Numbered from the stretch's first letter, positions 7,001-18,369 are shown. The stretch is DNA of 64,000 nucleotides from Melaminivora jejuensis (GCF_017811175.1 NZ_JACWIJ010000002.1:496001-560000); one strand, 5' to 3'. The notes: generated from the sequence alone by a model not told the origin. Made by a program: numbers and translations.

Positions 7001-9151
7001 ATGAAGAAGCCGCGCGACGAGTCACAGATTTTTGCGGACTTAGAAGCGCTAGCCGCATCACCCGGGTACGTCCATGCCGTTGCGCGCATGTGCAATCGCG
7101 ACAACATCATCTACATCAAGGACAAGCTGAAGCCGTCCGATATGGACCGCTTGTTCAGCCGAGAGCGGCTCATACGAACGGAGTTGACGACGGTCATCGG
7201 CTTGATGGCCAAGAACCCTTTGGACTTGTCGCTGCAGCCACGCGACGTTGTCGATGGTTACGTACAGCGTACGGACGCCCTCATGAAGGAGTTGCATGAT
7301 GCAATCTCCTATCCGATGTGGGACACCATGTTCGAGGCCATGAAGGCTGGCACCAAGCCGCCGGACCCTTGGCATGGGCCAGGAATGCGCGAACCCATCT
7401 TCTATGGGACCGAGTCGGCTTATGCATTCCAATATCGAGACCTCATTCCAGAGAAATATGGACCGGACGACGACTGGTTGTCCCGAGTAAAAGCCTTCAC
7501 CGCCGGCCAGGCCAGCGCCATCGCCAAGACGATGTGCGTATTGATGGATGAGAAGGGCACCAGGCTCTTCATGGAAGCTCGCGATGCGAAAAGCCCACCA
7601 GAGACCTGGCTACCCGCTTTTGAGTTCTCATCGAACGAGGTATCGGCACGCAGTGGCATTGCGCAAGACGTGGTTGAGGCGTTCTTCCGCGCATTTCTCT
7701 TCACTGGAGACAACACGGCGTTCAACGAGGCCGGTGATTTCAATGAGGTCGCTGCTAGGCCCCTACTTCCCACCGACCGGGGGACAGTACTCCTTTTCTC
7801 GCATTATGCAATTTCCGAAGCTCTGTACGAGTCTCCGTTCTTCTGGATGTGGGAGGACAAAGCCTACCGCCCGACGGCACAAGCGCACCGCGGGGCCTTT
7901 ACTGAAAAGTTCGCCGCGAGACGTCTGGCAGGGGTCTTCGGCCACGAGCACGTCCATACGAATGTCAACTTGCATCGTGGCAAGGACATAGTTGGTGAGG
8001 CTGATGTCTTGGTCATCTACGGCGACCGCCTCATCATCGTACAGGCAAAGGCGAAGAAGCTGACCATCGCAGCTCGCAAGGGGAACGACAACCAGCTGAA
8101 GGCCGACTTTGCTGCAGCAATTCAAGACTCCTACGACCAGGGTTGGGCGTGCGCGAATGAGATGCTTGCCGGGGGGTGCCGCCTGGTGGACGACGACGAG
8201 AAAGAGCTCAAGCTTCCAGCTCACATCAAGGAGATTTTCTTGGTCAGCCTGGTGTCGGAGCACTATCCGGCCTTGGCATTTCAAGCGAGCCAGTCGTTGA
8301 AGTTCCAAACAACAGACGTCATCCGGGCTCCGTTCGTCATGGACGTGTTCCTTCTTGACACGTTGACCGAGATGCTGGCGACGCCTCTGCGACTTCTCAG
8401 CTACGTAAAGTTGCGCGTGACTGTCACAGACAAACTGATGACTGGTCACGAGCTAACGGTGCTTGCCTATCATTTGAAACAGAACCTCTGGCTCGACGAA
8501 AAGCATCAGCTGGTGATGCTTGACGACTCAATCGCGCAGGACCTGGACACAGCGATGATGGTTCGGAGGGATAACCAGCCTGGCGACGACACTCCAGTGG
8601 GAATCCTTACCAAAATGCGTGGAACTCGCTATGAGAGCGTCATCACGGAGATTGAGAATCGGGCGGACCCCGCAACTCTCGAACTTGGGTTCCACCTGCT
8701 CTCCATGGACGAAGACTCCTGCAAGAACGTTCATCGTTTGCTGGAGGCAATCACGCGCAAGGCGCAGCTGGATGGCAAGAGACACGATGTGACTCTCGCG
8801 TCGAGCAAGCCGCCCGTCGGGGTCTGTTTTCATTGCAACCCGGCTCCCTCTCCCGAGGCGGTGGATGTTCTGGAGACTCACTGCGCCAAGCGCAAGTATC
8901 TGGGACACGCGGCGCAATGGTTCGGAGTGTCCGTGGGCGCAGATGGCCAGGTTCAGTTTGGCGTCACGCTCGACTTCCCGTGGGAACCATCAAAGGAGCT
9001 AGACCAATTGACGGCCGACATGAAGCCGGCCTCCCGGGTGCGCGATGTCCTTCCTCAATACCTCAAAGAGGCTCGCCGCATCAAGGTCGGCCGTAATGAA
9101 CCATGCCCCTGCGGAAGTGGTCTCAAGCACAAGAAGTGCTGCCTGAAATAG
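7001..9151 (+). CDS. SEC-C motif protein with nuclease-like core
   Basis: A 716-residue protein. The C-terminus (GRNEPCPCGSGLKHKKCCLK) is a textbook SEC-C zinc motif, as in SecA and in several mobile-element proteins. In the middle, about residues 331-351, GEADVLVIYGDRLIIVQAKAKK has the D-x(n)-Q-x-K layout of a restriction-endonuclease-like (PD-(D/E)XK) active site. The N-terminal 300 residues match nothing I recognise. The start follows AAAGGGGAC, a weak Shine-Dalgarno. It is convergent with the Mrr-like/STAND gene. Location and architecture suggest genome defence, but function is inferred. The frame is uninterrupted. Confidence 0.7.
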   Translation: MKKPRDESQIFADLEALAASPGYVHAVARMCNRDNIIYIKDKLKPSDMDRLFSRERLIRTELTTVIGLMAKNPLDLSLQPRDVVDGYVQRTDALMKELHDAISYPMWDTMFEAMKAGTKPPDPWHGPGMREPIFYGTESAYAFQYRDLIPEKYGPDDDWLSRVKAFTAGQASAIAKTMCVLMDEKGTRLFMEARDAKSPPETWLPAFEFSSNEVSARSGIAQDVVEAFFRAFLFTGDNTAFNEAGDFNEVAARPLLPTDRGTVLLFSHYAISEALYESPFFWMWEDKAYRPTAQAHRGAFTEKFAARRLAGVFGHEHVHTNVNLHRGKDIVGEADVLVIYGDRLIIVQAKAKKLTIAARKGNDNQLKADFAAAIQDSYDQGWACANEMLAGGCRLVDDDEKELKLPAHIKEIFLVSLVSEHYPALAFQASQSLKFQTTDVIRAPFVMDVFLLDTLTEMLATPLRLLSYVKLRVTVTDKLMTGHELTVLAYHLKQNLWLDEKHQLVMLDDSIAQDLDTAMMVRRDNQPGDDTPVGILTKMRGTRYESVITEIENRADPATLELGFHLLSMDEDSCKNVHRLLEAITRKAQLDGKRHDVTLASSKPPVGVCFHCNPAPSPEAVDVLETHCAKRKYLGHAAQWFGVSVGADGQVQFGVTLDFPWEPSKELDQLTADMKPASRVRDVLPQYLKEARRIKVGRNEPCPCGSGLKHKKCCLK

Positions 9152-9393
9152 CTACAAGACTGCCTATGTTGCCGCCGACGCCGATTTGAGCCATGCGCCA
9201 GGCTGGAGGTGAGCCGGCTTGTTCGCTTTGGAAGTCGGGGCCGAAGCCGAATCGTCATCGTGCCAACAGTCATGGCTCAGCTGCGGTCCAACGGGCGCCA
9301 CTTCGTAAGAGCTCGGTCCCGGAGCCGGCTGTCAAGGTGAAGCTGCTGAATGAAACCAACCCTGAATCAGGAATAACCACGGTATGCACCGTG

Positions 9394-12300
9394 CTAGCCG
9401 ACCGCCCGTAGCGCCGCCAACTGCTCCTTGCTGCCCGGGTGATAGCTCATTCTTTGCCCGAACTGCTTCACTTCACCGCCGCTCATGGTGAAAACAGTGG
9501 TGTGGTACAGACAGCCTCCAAACCCTTTGCTGAGCCCAATATCCTGCCCCCCGTAGACATTCTTTTCACCAGCTATCACCCAGACGGGCTCGAGTCCAGC
9601 CTGCGCCAGGCACTGCAGGAAATACTCCCGCGATACCACGCCGGCCCCACAACCGCGTGTGTGCAAGGAGGGGTCCTGCCATCGAATGATTCCTGAGGAG
9701 TCCGAGTACTCGGGCTTCTTCCCGCTGTGCAGATGCAGGCCAAGTAGCTGCATGGCAGCCGCCGATGGCAAGTGGATTTTGAACGATTCCTCGACCGAAT
9801 TATCTTCTGTGTTGCCTTCAGCTGTTAACGACTCAACGATTCCGGCGTATGGAGTACCTATCCCTGCGTGCGCGTTGTCCGAAAGCTCAATGTCCATCAC
9901 TTCGCGCCAGCCATGCTCCCCCAGGAAACTATCTGTGCCGCCATCTCCTAAGAGGCGTGAGGAGTCTCCGCGCTGCTTCTTCAGCAGGTCCACAGCTAGC
10001 GCGGTACCATCGCCTTGCCTCGTCACTAGGCAACTGATGTGAGACCACGCATCGGCGTGGTTGCGCCTCTCTTGGCCTGAAACCTTCCAGTGCCTGAAGG
10101 CGCGGACAACAAGCCAGTTACCACCTGTGGGGTCGGCGACCTCAATCTGGTCCGCCGCGTTGCACAAGTCATCCTCCAACGGTAGCCATGCTAGGAGCAA
10201 CTCCGTGTCTCCAACCGGCAGCCGAGGAGCGGAGGGGGTCCACCAGGTCATCGGCGTGGGGGACCAGCCTGATTCATGCGTCCCGCGGACTAGAAGCGAG
10301 GGGTCAATGTCCTTCCTCATATCCCGGCCGCTTGGCCCGTACTTAAAAGCCCGCAGCACTCCCTCGTCTTGGTAGGAACAAACAGCCAGGTTGTCTGCCA
10401 TTCGAGCCGTGACTTCGGCGAGTGCAATGTGCTGGTACTTCTTGCCGATACGCTCGACGCGGTGATTGCCCATGCGCTCGCGGAAGATGTGAGGACCACT
10501 ATCGAACGACGTGAAGAGTGCTTCGGTCCACCCCATCGTGTGCGCGCGAGCACAAATCCAGCGCCTGACTGTTGCATGGTCGAACTCGGGTGGCCGCCGG
10601 TTGTCGTCGTCCATCCTTGTCGCTTCGAGCAGGTGCAGTTCGGCAAAGTTCGCGTACTCCGCCCGCATCTCGGGAGTCAGCAAGCTTTTGAACACGAAGT
10701 TGGCATTGGCAAGCGCCTCCCAGAGCTGCCCGGACTCGTCGTTGCCTTCGCCACTGAGCCAATACTGCTCCGGCCGCTGGCGGTACCGCAAACTCGCCTC
10801 ATGAAGGTCTAAGTACGCCCGCAACTGCGCTTCTTCTGCCTTGCCTCTGAAGTCAACTTCCCAGCGCAAATAAAGCCGCGGCGTGGTCTGCCCGACCAGC
10901 CTCCGAGAAACGTCGACGAAGTCGTAGAGCCAAGCACGCAAGGTGTAGGTGCCGAAGTCGCCGTACTCTTCGGTCGACGAGTAAATGTCGTCGCCGTAGC
11001 CATTTTTTCGGTACTCCTTCAAGCTCTCCTCGGTCACCTCTTCCAAGGGCCACGGGGAGGAGAACCTGGCCTCCGCGGCTGCTATGTCCACTTCATGAGA
11101 TAGTTGGCCAGCCGCTTGAGCGTAAAGAAACGTGCCAAGCGCATAGTCGCGTGCGAGCAGGTGCACCGGTGGTGTGCGCCCCGACGCGAAGTGGTTCCGC
11201 CATACCGCTGACGTGACTGCTTTGCAGCCCAGCTTTTCATCCCCCTGCATCATCGCTCCATAGCAGGCCGCCAGCAGGCGCTCTGTGATGTAGGGGTCGT
11301 CGACATCGGCGAACTTGTCGAGCAGTTCAGAGGCGATGGTGAGCTTGGGCGCCAGGACATTGACTAGCGCCTTCGTGGAACGGTCCCGCACGGCTCGGTT
11401 GCTGGTGGACAGAAACCATGTGAGTGTGAGGCAAGCAAGTCGAAGACGCTGTGCTTCCACCTCGCCGGCTTCAACCTGCCAAGCCCATTCGATGAGTGTC
11501 TCGACCGCGCCACCTTCGCTCAGGTCGTCTTCCGCCAGGAATACAGACCATCGCGCATCACGTTGTGGCATGGGCAGCTTCCAAAGCTCACCGTGCAGCC
11601 ACTCGGCGTTGAATTGGTTTTCAGGCTCAGTGCAGACCAGTAGCAGCAGTCCGTATGGAGACCGCCCGGTGAGCTCGCACACCTTGCTTATCCAGCTCAC
11701 TGTGCCCTCTGTGAACGCCGTCGGCGCGCGCCAAAGCAGAGAACTAACGAACGCGTCACAGAGGGCCGTGTCGACAATTGAATCTTCCGGTAGAACATCA
11801 AAAAGCTCACACCCAAAACGTTCAGGGGCCTGGACCGCGAGTGCTTCGACGACGCCGGCGAAGCGCCAGGATGCATCAGGCCCGAAGTAGCTAGAGAGCG
11901 GCACTCGCCCGAACGAGCTTTTGAGGTCGGCTGGGTCCACTTGGGCGACAAGGCGCTCGGCACGCAGGTGGTCGGACAGTCGCTCGAAAGTGAACCTGAT
12001 GGTCTCCACAACCTTGCCGTCATGGCGCTCGACTTCCTGGGTGAGTACGCCCTCGGACAGGAACGCTGACAGCAGGCTTCGTTCCTCACTGCCGCCGGAG
12101 TTGTGGAAGCTGTCTAGCAGCTCAATCGTGGTGTCGAGCGGCAAGCTCCCCCCGTCACCATGGGCGCTGCAGGCGTCAAGGAATCCGTCGAGTGCCTTGC
12201 ACGCAATCTTCTGCAGGGGAACCAGCCGCAGCTGCCGCTCGACCTTCTTGGCGACCGCCGAAAGGTAGAAATCGAAGATGGCTGTGATGCCCTCCAGCCC

Positions 12301-13877
12301 CTTGGGTAATTGCTTGAGATTCTCGGCATCTAAGTAAGCGCAGCAAGTTCGAAGAAAAAGAGGATTCTCGAACTCGTGGGCCAGGTTTGGCGAGCTGGGA
12401 CGGGCGATGCCGCGGCGGTCCAGGTATGCCTTGGCGGCAGCGCCTGCGTGACCAGCAAAGCCGCGGTGAACGATTCGTTCAAGACCCTTCAGGGGAGGTA
12501 GTTCAGGTAGGTGTCGCGTACGGTCAGAACCAAGGCTAGACGCGGGAACTGCTGCATCTGGGCAATGAAGCCTTGTAGCCTGGACTCCCAAAGGTCGACG
12601 CCGTGCCTCTCGTTCAAAGCGTCGATTGCAAGCACTGACCGGCAGCCGGCAGCTTCTGCAGCTGCATCTAATGCGCCGAGGAACTCATTCGTGCTCACCT
12701 GCGAGACGTCCAGCTGGCCTCGAATCTGCTCCCAAGGCTCGGCTTCCGTCAGGGTTCCAGTCAACACCAGCACAAAGGGGCGGTTCAGCTGAATCTGCTT
12801 CTCACCGAAGTCGGCTACCAAGTGGGACTTGCCGATGCCGGCCGGACCCGTGATGACAATTTCCCGCTTGTTTGCCAACCGCCACCTTGTGCCCGCGAGC
12901 TCGCGCCGCACGTGCTCCACGGATGCATACAAGTCGAAGAGGTCCTTGCGAGCAAGGGCGCGGTCCTTGTCCGGGACCTTCTCCTGGAGCTCGGTCAGGG
13001 AGGACGAAACGCTCTGCGTGCCTGCCGCCGACAACGCGAGCCACGCTTCCAAGGGAATCGGCACGTCGAGGGTGGCTGGCGAGCTGGCAAGCGCGTCCAC
13101 CAACGGCGTGCAGGCTTGCTTCACTTGGTTAGCCGCCTGAGTCAAACCCTCCCGGGCCAAGCTCCGTGCAGCCCCGTCAAGCCGGTAGGTAATCTCCGCC
13201 GCCCAGGCGCTTGGTTCCTCCAAAAGCTTTGAGTCGCGCGCAAGCGCTTGCAAGGCCTCCTCGATAGGTAGGTCGACGTGGCTTTCGGGGCTGTATCGCT
13301 CGCCGAGATTTTGCCGCTGGACCTCGAACTTCTGGCGAAACCAGGCCGAGTTGAAGCGTAGGGTGTCGAACCAGTAGCGGGCTCGTCCCGAGTAGGCCGG
13401 TGTGTCGCGCGCAAGCCGCTCCGTGATGCTTGATGCGCTCCAGAGTTCGATTGCCAGAGTACGGCCGTGCGTTGCAGCATCCGCGATGCTTTTGCCACGC
13501 CAAGCCTCGTACCGCTCCAACTGGCTAAGCTTGGTGCCAGACCGATTGTCCTGGAGGTCGACCGGCAGGCACAAGATGAACTTCGTCAGCTTCGGGTGAG
13601 CAGCAAGTGCCCGCTGCAAGGATTCAGTGATTTGGGAAACCTGAGTTCCCTCAAATCCGTTCATGAAGTACTTAGCCTGCCAGCCCACCTCATGCCCATC
13701 CACATAGGCGCGATAACACTCCAGGCCTTGGTCTGCCCCGGGGCCTTTTCGGATGAAGCGCGAGTCCTCGGCTGGGTCTTCAAGGGCAGCCAGTTGGCAG
13801 CAGAGCTCTTCGAAACCGCCCATCTGGGTGCCCCGGTGCTCACGGATGCGGGTGAAATCTAAACTCAATGCCAACAC
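9394..13877 (-). pseudogene. Giant STAND NTPase with Mrr-like N-terminus (AVAST-like), frameshifted
   Basis: Two frames form one protein of about 1494 residues. Part one (12489-13877) starts with a nuclease-like core: Asp49 and Glu53 in GPGADQGLECYRAYVDG, and Gln67/Lys69 in VGWQAKYF. It then has a Walker A loop GPAGIGKS at about 344-351 and a Walker B-like LAIDALNERHG at about 417. Part two, the long helical sensor-like C-terminus, is in the -1 frame and joins at a C4 run (12492-12495 on the plus strand). Adding one C restores the frame. This architecture resembles Avs4-type anti-phage proteins that sense phage proteins and activate a nuclease. The assignment to that type is inference. The break is probably a sequencing error. 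Confidence 0.65.
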
Positions 13878-13969
13878 GCGCCCCCCAGAAATTTCATAGT
13901 GACCCGACCAGCAGCCCCCAAAACCGGCTGGACTGAATCGCCCGGATACGCGGAGACTGCTTGGTATAA

Positions 13970-14897
13970 GGATTTATCCGTAAATAATATTAACGGGCAG
14001 GTGGATTTTCCGCAGCGCGATGATGGCGGCGGCGAGATGGTTGAGTGCGAGGAACGTGTGCTCCAGCTTCTCGTAGCGCACCAGTAATTTCCTGAACCGG
14101 TTGAACCAGCCATGGCAAGCCTGCACAACCCAACGGCGCGCTTTTTTCTTCGGATCACGCTTTTTGTGCTCTGCCTCGCTTTTGCGGCCCACCACATGCG
14201 GGATATAGCCGTGGGCCACAATGATCTTCATGGCGTTCTTGCCCCGGTAGCCCGCATCAGCACATAGGTGCTTGCTGCGCCGCTGCTTGGGCGTGGGGCG
14301 TTTGACCATGCAGCAAGACAACACGGCCTCAAGTTGCGTCACGTCGTGCGCGTTCGCCCCGGTCACGACGAGCGACAACGGGACGCCACGCCCGTCCACC
14401 AGCAGGTGACGCTTGCTGCCTTTTTTTCCCCGATCCGTCGGGTTGCGCCCCACAGCTTGCTGCGCCAAGGGCGCCTTGAACATGGCGCCGTCGATGCTCT
14501 GCCAGCGCCAGGCGATGCCTTCACAGTCGTCGTATTCGGCCAGCCCTGCCTTCCACAGGTTCTCGAAGAACCCGGCCTTGGACCACAGCATGAACTTGTG
14601 ATGGATCGCGCTGGCGCTGCCAAAGCGTTCAGCCGGCAGCGCCTTCCACTGGCAGCCTGTGCGCAGCACATACATGATGGCCTCGAACACCAGCCGTGGC
14701 GGTTTTGCGGGGCGGCCCGCCCCGGCTGCGCGTTCGTAGTGCTTGCCTGGATCGCGCACTGGCTGTGGCACCAGCGGCTCTACCAGTTTCCAGAACTCGT
14801 CCGTTACCTCCCACGAATTGGCATGCGCCTTGGCCATTTATCGCTCCTTCGTCGCATCACGGGCGACTCGGGAGAATTTTAATTTACGGACAAATCC
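13970..14897 (-). mobile_element. IS5-family element with TAA target duplication
   Basis: A 928-bp element with ends GGATTTATCCGTAAAT and, inverted, GGATTTGTCCGTAAAT. It is flanked by a direct TAA (13967-13969 and 14898-14900), the short duplication expected for the IS427-type group of the IS5 family. It sits between the STAND gene start and the end of the SbcC-like gene, so it may affect expression of the former. It is the best preserved element in the window. Confidence 0.85.
13974..14837 (-). CDS. IS5-family DDE transposase
   Basis: A 287-residue transposase in one frame. It has an N-terminal DUF4096-like part (WEVTDEFWKLVEPLVP, then RLVFEAIMYVLRTGCQWKAL), then the first catalytic Asp in WQSIDGAMFKAP, the second in CADAGYRGK, and a C-terminal YEKLEHTFLALNHLAAAIIAL. 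It is full length for the single-frame members of this group. The frame ends 4 bp inside the left terminal repeat. It is probably an active element, given intact ends, target duplication and frame. Confidence 0.88.
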   Translation of the reverse strand: MAKAHANSWEVTDEFWKLVEPLVPQPVRDPGKHYERAAGAGRPAKPPRLVFEAIMYVLRTGCQWKALPAERFGSASAIHHKFMLWSKAGFFENLWKAGLAEYDDCEGIAWRWQSIDGAMFKAPLAQQAVGRNPTDRGKKGSKRHLLVDGRGVPLSLVVTGANAHDVTQLEAVLSCCMVKRPTPKQRRSKHLCADAGYRGKNAMKIIVAHGYIPHVVGRKSEAEHKKRDPKKKARRWVVQACHGWFNRFRKLLVRYEKLEHTFLALNHLAAAIIALRKIHLPVNIIYG

Positions 14898-14901
14898 TAA
14901 G

Positions 14902-17900
14902 TCAGGCCAACGCCTCACTTGCTTCGAGCCGCAGGACATTCACTTGCGGGAAGAGGCTCTCGACGACCGGCAGCAGGTGTTCCTGGTGACTGAGGAAGAT
15001 GACCTGGGTCTTCGTCGATAAATTCCAGAGCGCTTTCAGGCCCGCTTTGGAGCGCTCGTCATCGAAGTTGATGAACAAGTCATCTGCTATGAACGGAACT
15101 GGTTCACCCTGCTCGGACTGAAGCTCCAGCGCGGCAATCCGCAATGCGAGGAACAGCTGGTCTCGTGTGCCGTCGCTTAAGCCTTCTACCTTGACCGGCG
15201 CACCCTCGGACCGATAAGCGAGCAGCGCGGGTGGCGTCTGGTCATAGTCGATGCGAAGCTTCCGGAACGAGCCGATGGTCAGGGACTCGAAGATTGAGCT
15301 TGCGCGCTCAAGAAGCGGGCCCTGCTTGCGGTCACGATAGCGGTCCACTGCCCATTTCAGCAGCGCGCTTCCAGTGGCTAGCTGCACGTATTCTTCTCCG
15401 GCCGTGCTCATATCGGCGATGGCTTCCTGGCGCTGAGCCTCGGCGATTGCCGCCTTCTCGCTGCCGTCAATGGCCTCGAACGCCTGCCTTGCGGTCACCT
15501 CAGCCTGCACAAGTTGCGTCATAGTCCGGTCGGACTCTTCAAGCCGGTCCTTGATATCCTGAATCTTTCCGGGTGCTTCGACCGGCGGATGCTCCTGCAG
15601 CTCGAGCCGGAGCTTGTCCAGGTTCAAGGCATCGCTATCGCGCTCGATGGAAAGCTTCGCCGAGTGAATCTCCTGCTGCAGGTGCCTTTTGCGGTCTGCC
15701 CTTTCAACCAAGGGGAGCGCAAGCAAAGGGTCCTCGACTTGAGCTAACTGCAGCACCGGCCCCATCGCCTTCTTCACGAGCTCAGCCCTGGCCTTCGCCT
15801 CCTTCAAAAGGCGCTGTGCTTCGTTCAGCGCATTGGTCGCGGAGGCGTGCTTATCGGCTTGCGTCCGCGCGCGCTGCAGGCGTGTGGTGAGCGCCTGACT
15901 GATTTCCTGCGGTTTGCCCTGCAGCAGTTCAGGCGCCAGTTCCTGGGCGAGTTCGCGGGCAGTGTTTCCCAGCAGCTCGAGCTCGGCCTCCATCATGTCG
16001 ATGCGGCTGACCCGGTGGTCGTCGACCTTCGCCAGGAGCTGGCGAATCTCACGTCCCGCGTAGATTGCAGCCTCCACTTCGGCAGTGTCGGTGACTTGAA
16101 GGTTGGCCGCAGCCAGCGCAGCCGACCATCGCCCGTTCCACTGGGTGACGGCTTCGGCCTTGGAGGTCACCGCCTGCTTGGCCTGCTCCAGTGCCACCTT
16201 GGCATCGGCCTGCTGCAGCAGCAGTCCTTGCTTCGTCACACGCTGTGTCTTCGCGTCTTCGACGTACTCCTCTGCTCTCGCGACCATCTGCGCCAGACCC
16301 GTGTTCTGCGCGACCTCGATTCCTGCCTTCGCCATCGCAGTGGCGAGTGCCTTGCCGGCGTCTGCTGCGACCTCCTGCTCCAGCCGAAGCTCACTGCCCT
16401 TGCCTTGCAGCTCGTCGGCTGCAGCAAGAATTGCATCGCGCTTGGCAAGCCAGTCGTGCATGTCCTCAAGCTCGATGCCGGCGATGCCCCACTGGGTCGT
16501 TTGCTCGGTCCACGAGGCATCAAACTCGTCGAGTTCGCGCTGCTTGTCCTCCGCCAGCTTTGCTTGCGAATCGGCCTGCTCTTTTGCCGCCTGATGCTGG
16601 TCCCGCAGCCCCTGCAAACTCGCAGCGGCGGATTCGGACAAGGTCCGCGCATCTGCTAGCTCGTCTGCGAGTCGCAGGTTCGCGTCCAGGCGGGGCGCGC
16701 CATCTGCAACTGCGAGAGCGCCCGCCTTGATGTCACCCCAAACGCTGTCACGCTCCCTCCGCACGGCGCCGACCTCTGCGGCCGTCACGACCTTGTTGCC
16801 CGCCTCGAACTGTCTGACTTGCAGCTCGAGTGCCCGGGCTAACAGCTGGGACTCCTCGGCACGTGACTGGCGCAGCGACAGCTGCGAAGCAATCGCCTGC
16901 CGTGTCGCTTTGATGCTGGTAACTCGCTCGCGAGATGGCAGCTGCAGGTGACGCAGCCTGTCTACATCCAGGGCTGGCCGCCCGAAGGCCGTAAGCGCGT
17001 TGCCGAGCTTTGTCTTGGCTGTCTCCACCGCCACTCCCAGAGTTCGCTCCTTGGTCGCACTGGACCTGTAGGGAAGCGCCTGGTCCAGGGCGACTTCCAC
17101 CGCTGGGTCATAGGAAGAATCACCGAGGTCCTGCAGCTTCTGGTTGACCGAGTCCAGGGTCTGCTGCTGCCTGTTCTGCGTTTCGTTGGCGCCGCGCTCC
17201 GCCTCAATCAACGCGCCTCGTTCTTTGAGCAGAGACTCCAGCGTACGCAGAACCTTGTCCTGCGGCACCCGTGAGCGAATCTCCTCTTCGCCCTCTCCCC
17301 ACCCGAACTGCTTGGCATGGGCAAGTGCCTCGCGCAGCCATAACTGCACCTCGTTCTTGCGAGAGGCGATGTCCGTCGGGTACTTGACGCATTGACCGCA
17401 AAGCTGCGCAAGCTGCGTTACTTCTGCGGCCAATTCCGTGACCCTCTCGTCTAGCTCCAAGGCCGCGAGCTCTTCTTGCCTGGCCTGGACGTCGGATTCA
17501 CGCGTCTGGGTGATGCCCGCCGCCGTGTTCAGCTCCGTGATTCCTTGCTCCAGCGTCGCATTGGCATTTGCGGCGAACGCAAGCGTCTCGCCCAGGTCGG
17601 CGAGTTCCTGCAGCAGCTCGTCGTACTGTTCAATGCGCGACCCCAAGCGTCTTGAACGCTCCCACGCTGAGCGCAACTGCTCGAGCTCTGCGCGATTTTT
17701 GCGCTCCGTGCTCAGAGCACTGCGGGCGTTATCCAGTGCCTCGCTGGCCTGAACCCAGTCCTTCGAGCGCACCTGTACCTCTTTGAGCATCTTCTGGGCG
17801 CTGGCAAGACGTTCGCTGGCCGCACCGTATTCATTCTTCTTGCTGCGGGCGGAGAAAAGCTCCGCGGAGCGCTCACGCAAGCTGTCTCGCACGGCCGCAA

Positions 17901-18369
17901 AGCCTTCGAGCCCCGAGGCGGCCTGAAACAGCATCTGACTGACCGAGGTGCTCGGGTCCACGATGCCTCGCCCACCTTTGACCAGTGCCGTGTGGTCCAG
18001 GGAGTGCAGGTGGATGAAGGCCTCCTCGGTCAGGCTGCCCAATGCCGCAGCCAGGTAGCCATCAGGCTGGGGCTCATCCGCCAGGGAACGAAGCGACTTC
18101 TGCTGCTTGGTACGAATGAATTCCAGCTTACCGATTGCAGCTTCCAAGACTGCTTTCAGTTTGAGGTCGCTCTGTGGATGCAGGAAGCCCAAAGGGGACT
18201 GGCGCTCCATCCCGAAGAGAAGCTCCCGGATGGCGCGGCGCACCGTGGACTTCCCAGCCTCGTTGGGACCAATGATGACATGGAAGTCATGCTCGCTGCG
18301 CGGGAACTGTAACTCGCAGTCAGTAAACTTGCCGTACGCAAGAAGATTGAGTTCTCTTAGCCGCATCAC
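14902..18369 (-). CDS. SbcC/YhaN-like AAA ATPase (coiled-coil)
   Basis: A 1155-residue SMC-like ATPase. The N-terminus has Walker A GPNEAGKS at residues 34-41 and then RAIRELLFGM, typical of YhaN/SbcC relatives. The C-terminus has a Walker B region FIADDLFINFDDERSKAGL and a switch His in VIFLSHQEHLLPV. In between is a long Leu/Glu/Ala/Gln-rich coiled coil. It overlaps the metallophosphoesterase gene upstream by 4 bp (18366-18369), so the two form one operon and probably a Mre11-Rad50-like nuclease complex acting on DNA ends. Its position between defence genes suggests an anti-phage role, which is unproven. The IS5 element inserted 5 bp beyond its stop. Confidence 0.8.
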   Translation of the reverse strand: MMRLRELNLLAYGKFTDCELQFPRSEHDFHVIIGPNEAGKSTVRRAIRELLFGMERQSPLGFLHPQSDLKLKAVLEAAIGKLEFIRTKQQKSLRSLADEPQPDGYLAAALGSLTEEAFIHLHSLDHTALVKGGRGIVDPSTSVSQMLFQAASGLEGFAAVRDSLRERSAELFSARSKKNEYGAASERLASAQKMLKEVQVRSKDWVQASEALDNARSALSTERKNRAELEQLRSAWERSRRLGSRIEQYDELLQELADLGETLAFAANANATLEQGITELNTAAGITQTRESDVQARQEELAALELDERVTELAAEVTQLAQLCGQCVKYPTDIASRKNEVQLWLREALAHAKQFGWGEGEEEIRSRVPQDKVLRTLESLLKERGALIEAERGANETQNRQQQTLDSVNQKLQDLGDSSYDPAVEVALDQALPYRSSATKERTLGVAVETAKTKLGNALTAFGRPALDVDRLRHLQLPSRERVTSIKATRQAIASQLSLRQSRAEESQLLARALELQVRQFEAGNKVVTAAEVGAVRRERDSVWGDIKAGALAVADGAPRLDANLRLADELADARTLSESAAASLQGLRDQHQAAKEQADSQAKLAEDKQRELDEFDASWTEQTTQWGIAGIELEDMHDWLAKRDAILAAADELQGKGSELRLEQEVAADAGKALATAMAKAGIEVAQNTGLAQMVARAEEYVEDAKTQRVTKQGLLLQQADAKVALEQAKQAVTSKAEAVTQWNGRWSAALAAANLQVTDTAEVEAAIYAGREIRQLLAKVDDHRVSRIDMMEAELELLGNTARELAQELAPELLQGKPQEISQALTTRLQRARTQADKHASATNALNEAQRLLKEAKARAELVKKAMGPVLQLAQVEDPLLALPLVERADRKRHLQQEIHSAKLSIERDSDALNLDKLRLELQEHPPVEAPGKIQDIKDRLEESDRTMTQLVQAEVTARQAFEAIDGSEKAAIAEAQRQEAIADMSTAGEEYVQLATGSALLKWAVDRYRDRKQGPLLERASSIFESLTIGSFRKLRIDYDQTPPALLAYRSEGAPVKVEGLSDGTRDQLFLALRIAALELQSEQGEPVPFIADDLFINFDDERSKAGLKALWNLSTKTQVIFLSHQEHLLPVVESLFPQVNVLRLEASEALA

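Noticed and set aside
12489..12495. Programmed -1 frameshift in the STAND gene
   Set aside because: No typical slippery heptamer and stem-loop was evident, and many unrelated genes here break at similar runs, so an artefact is likelier.
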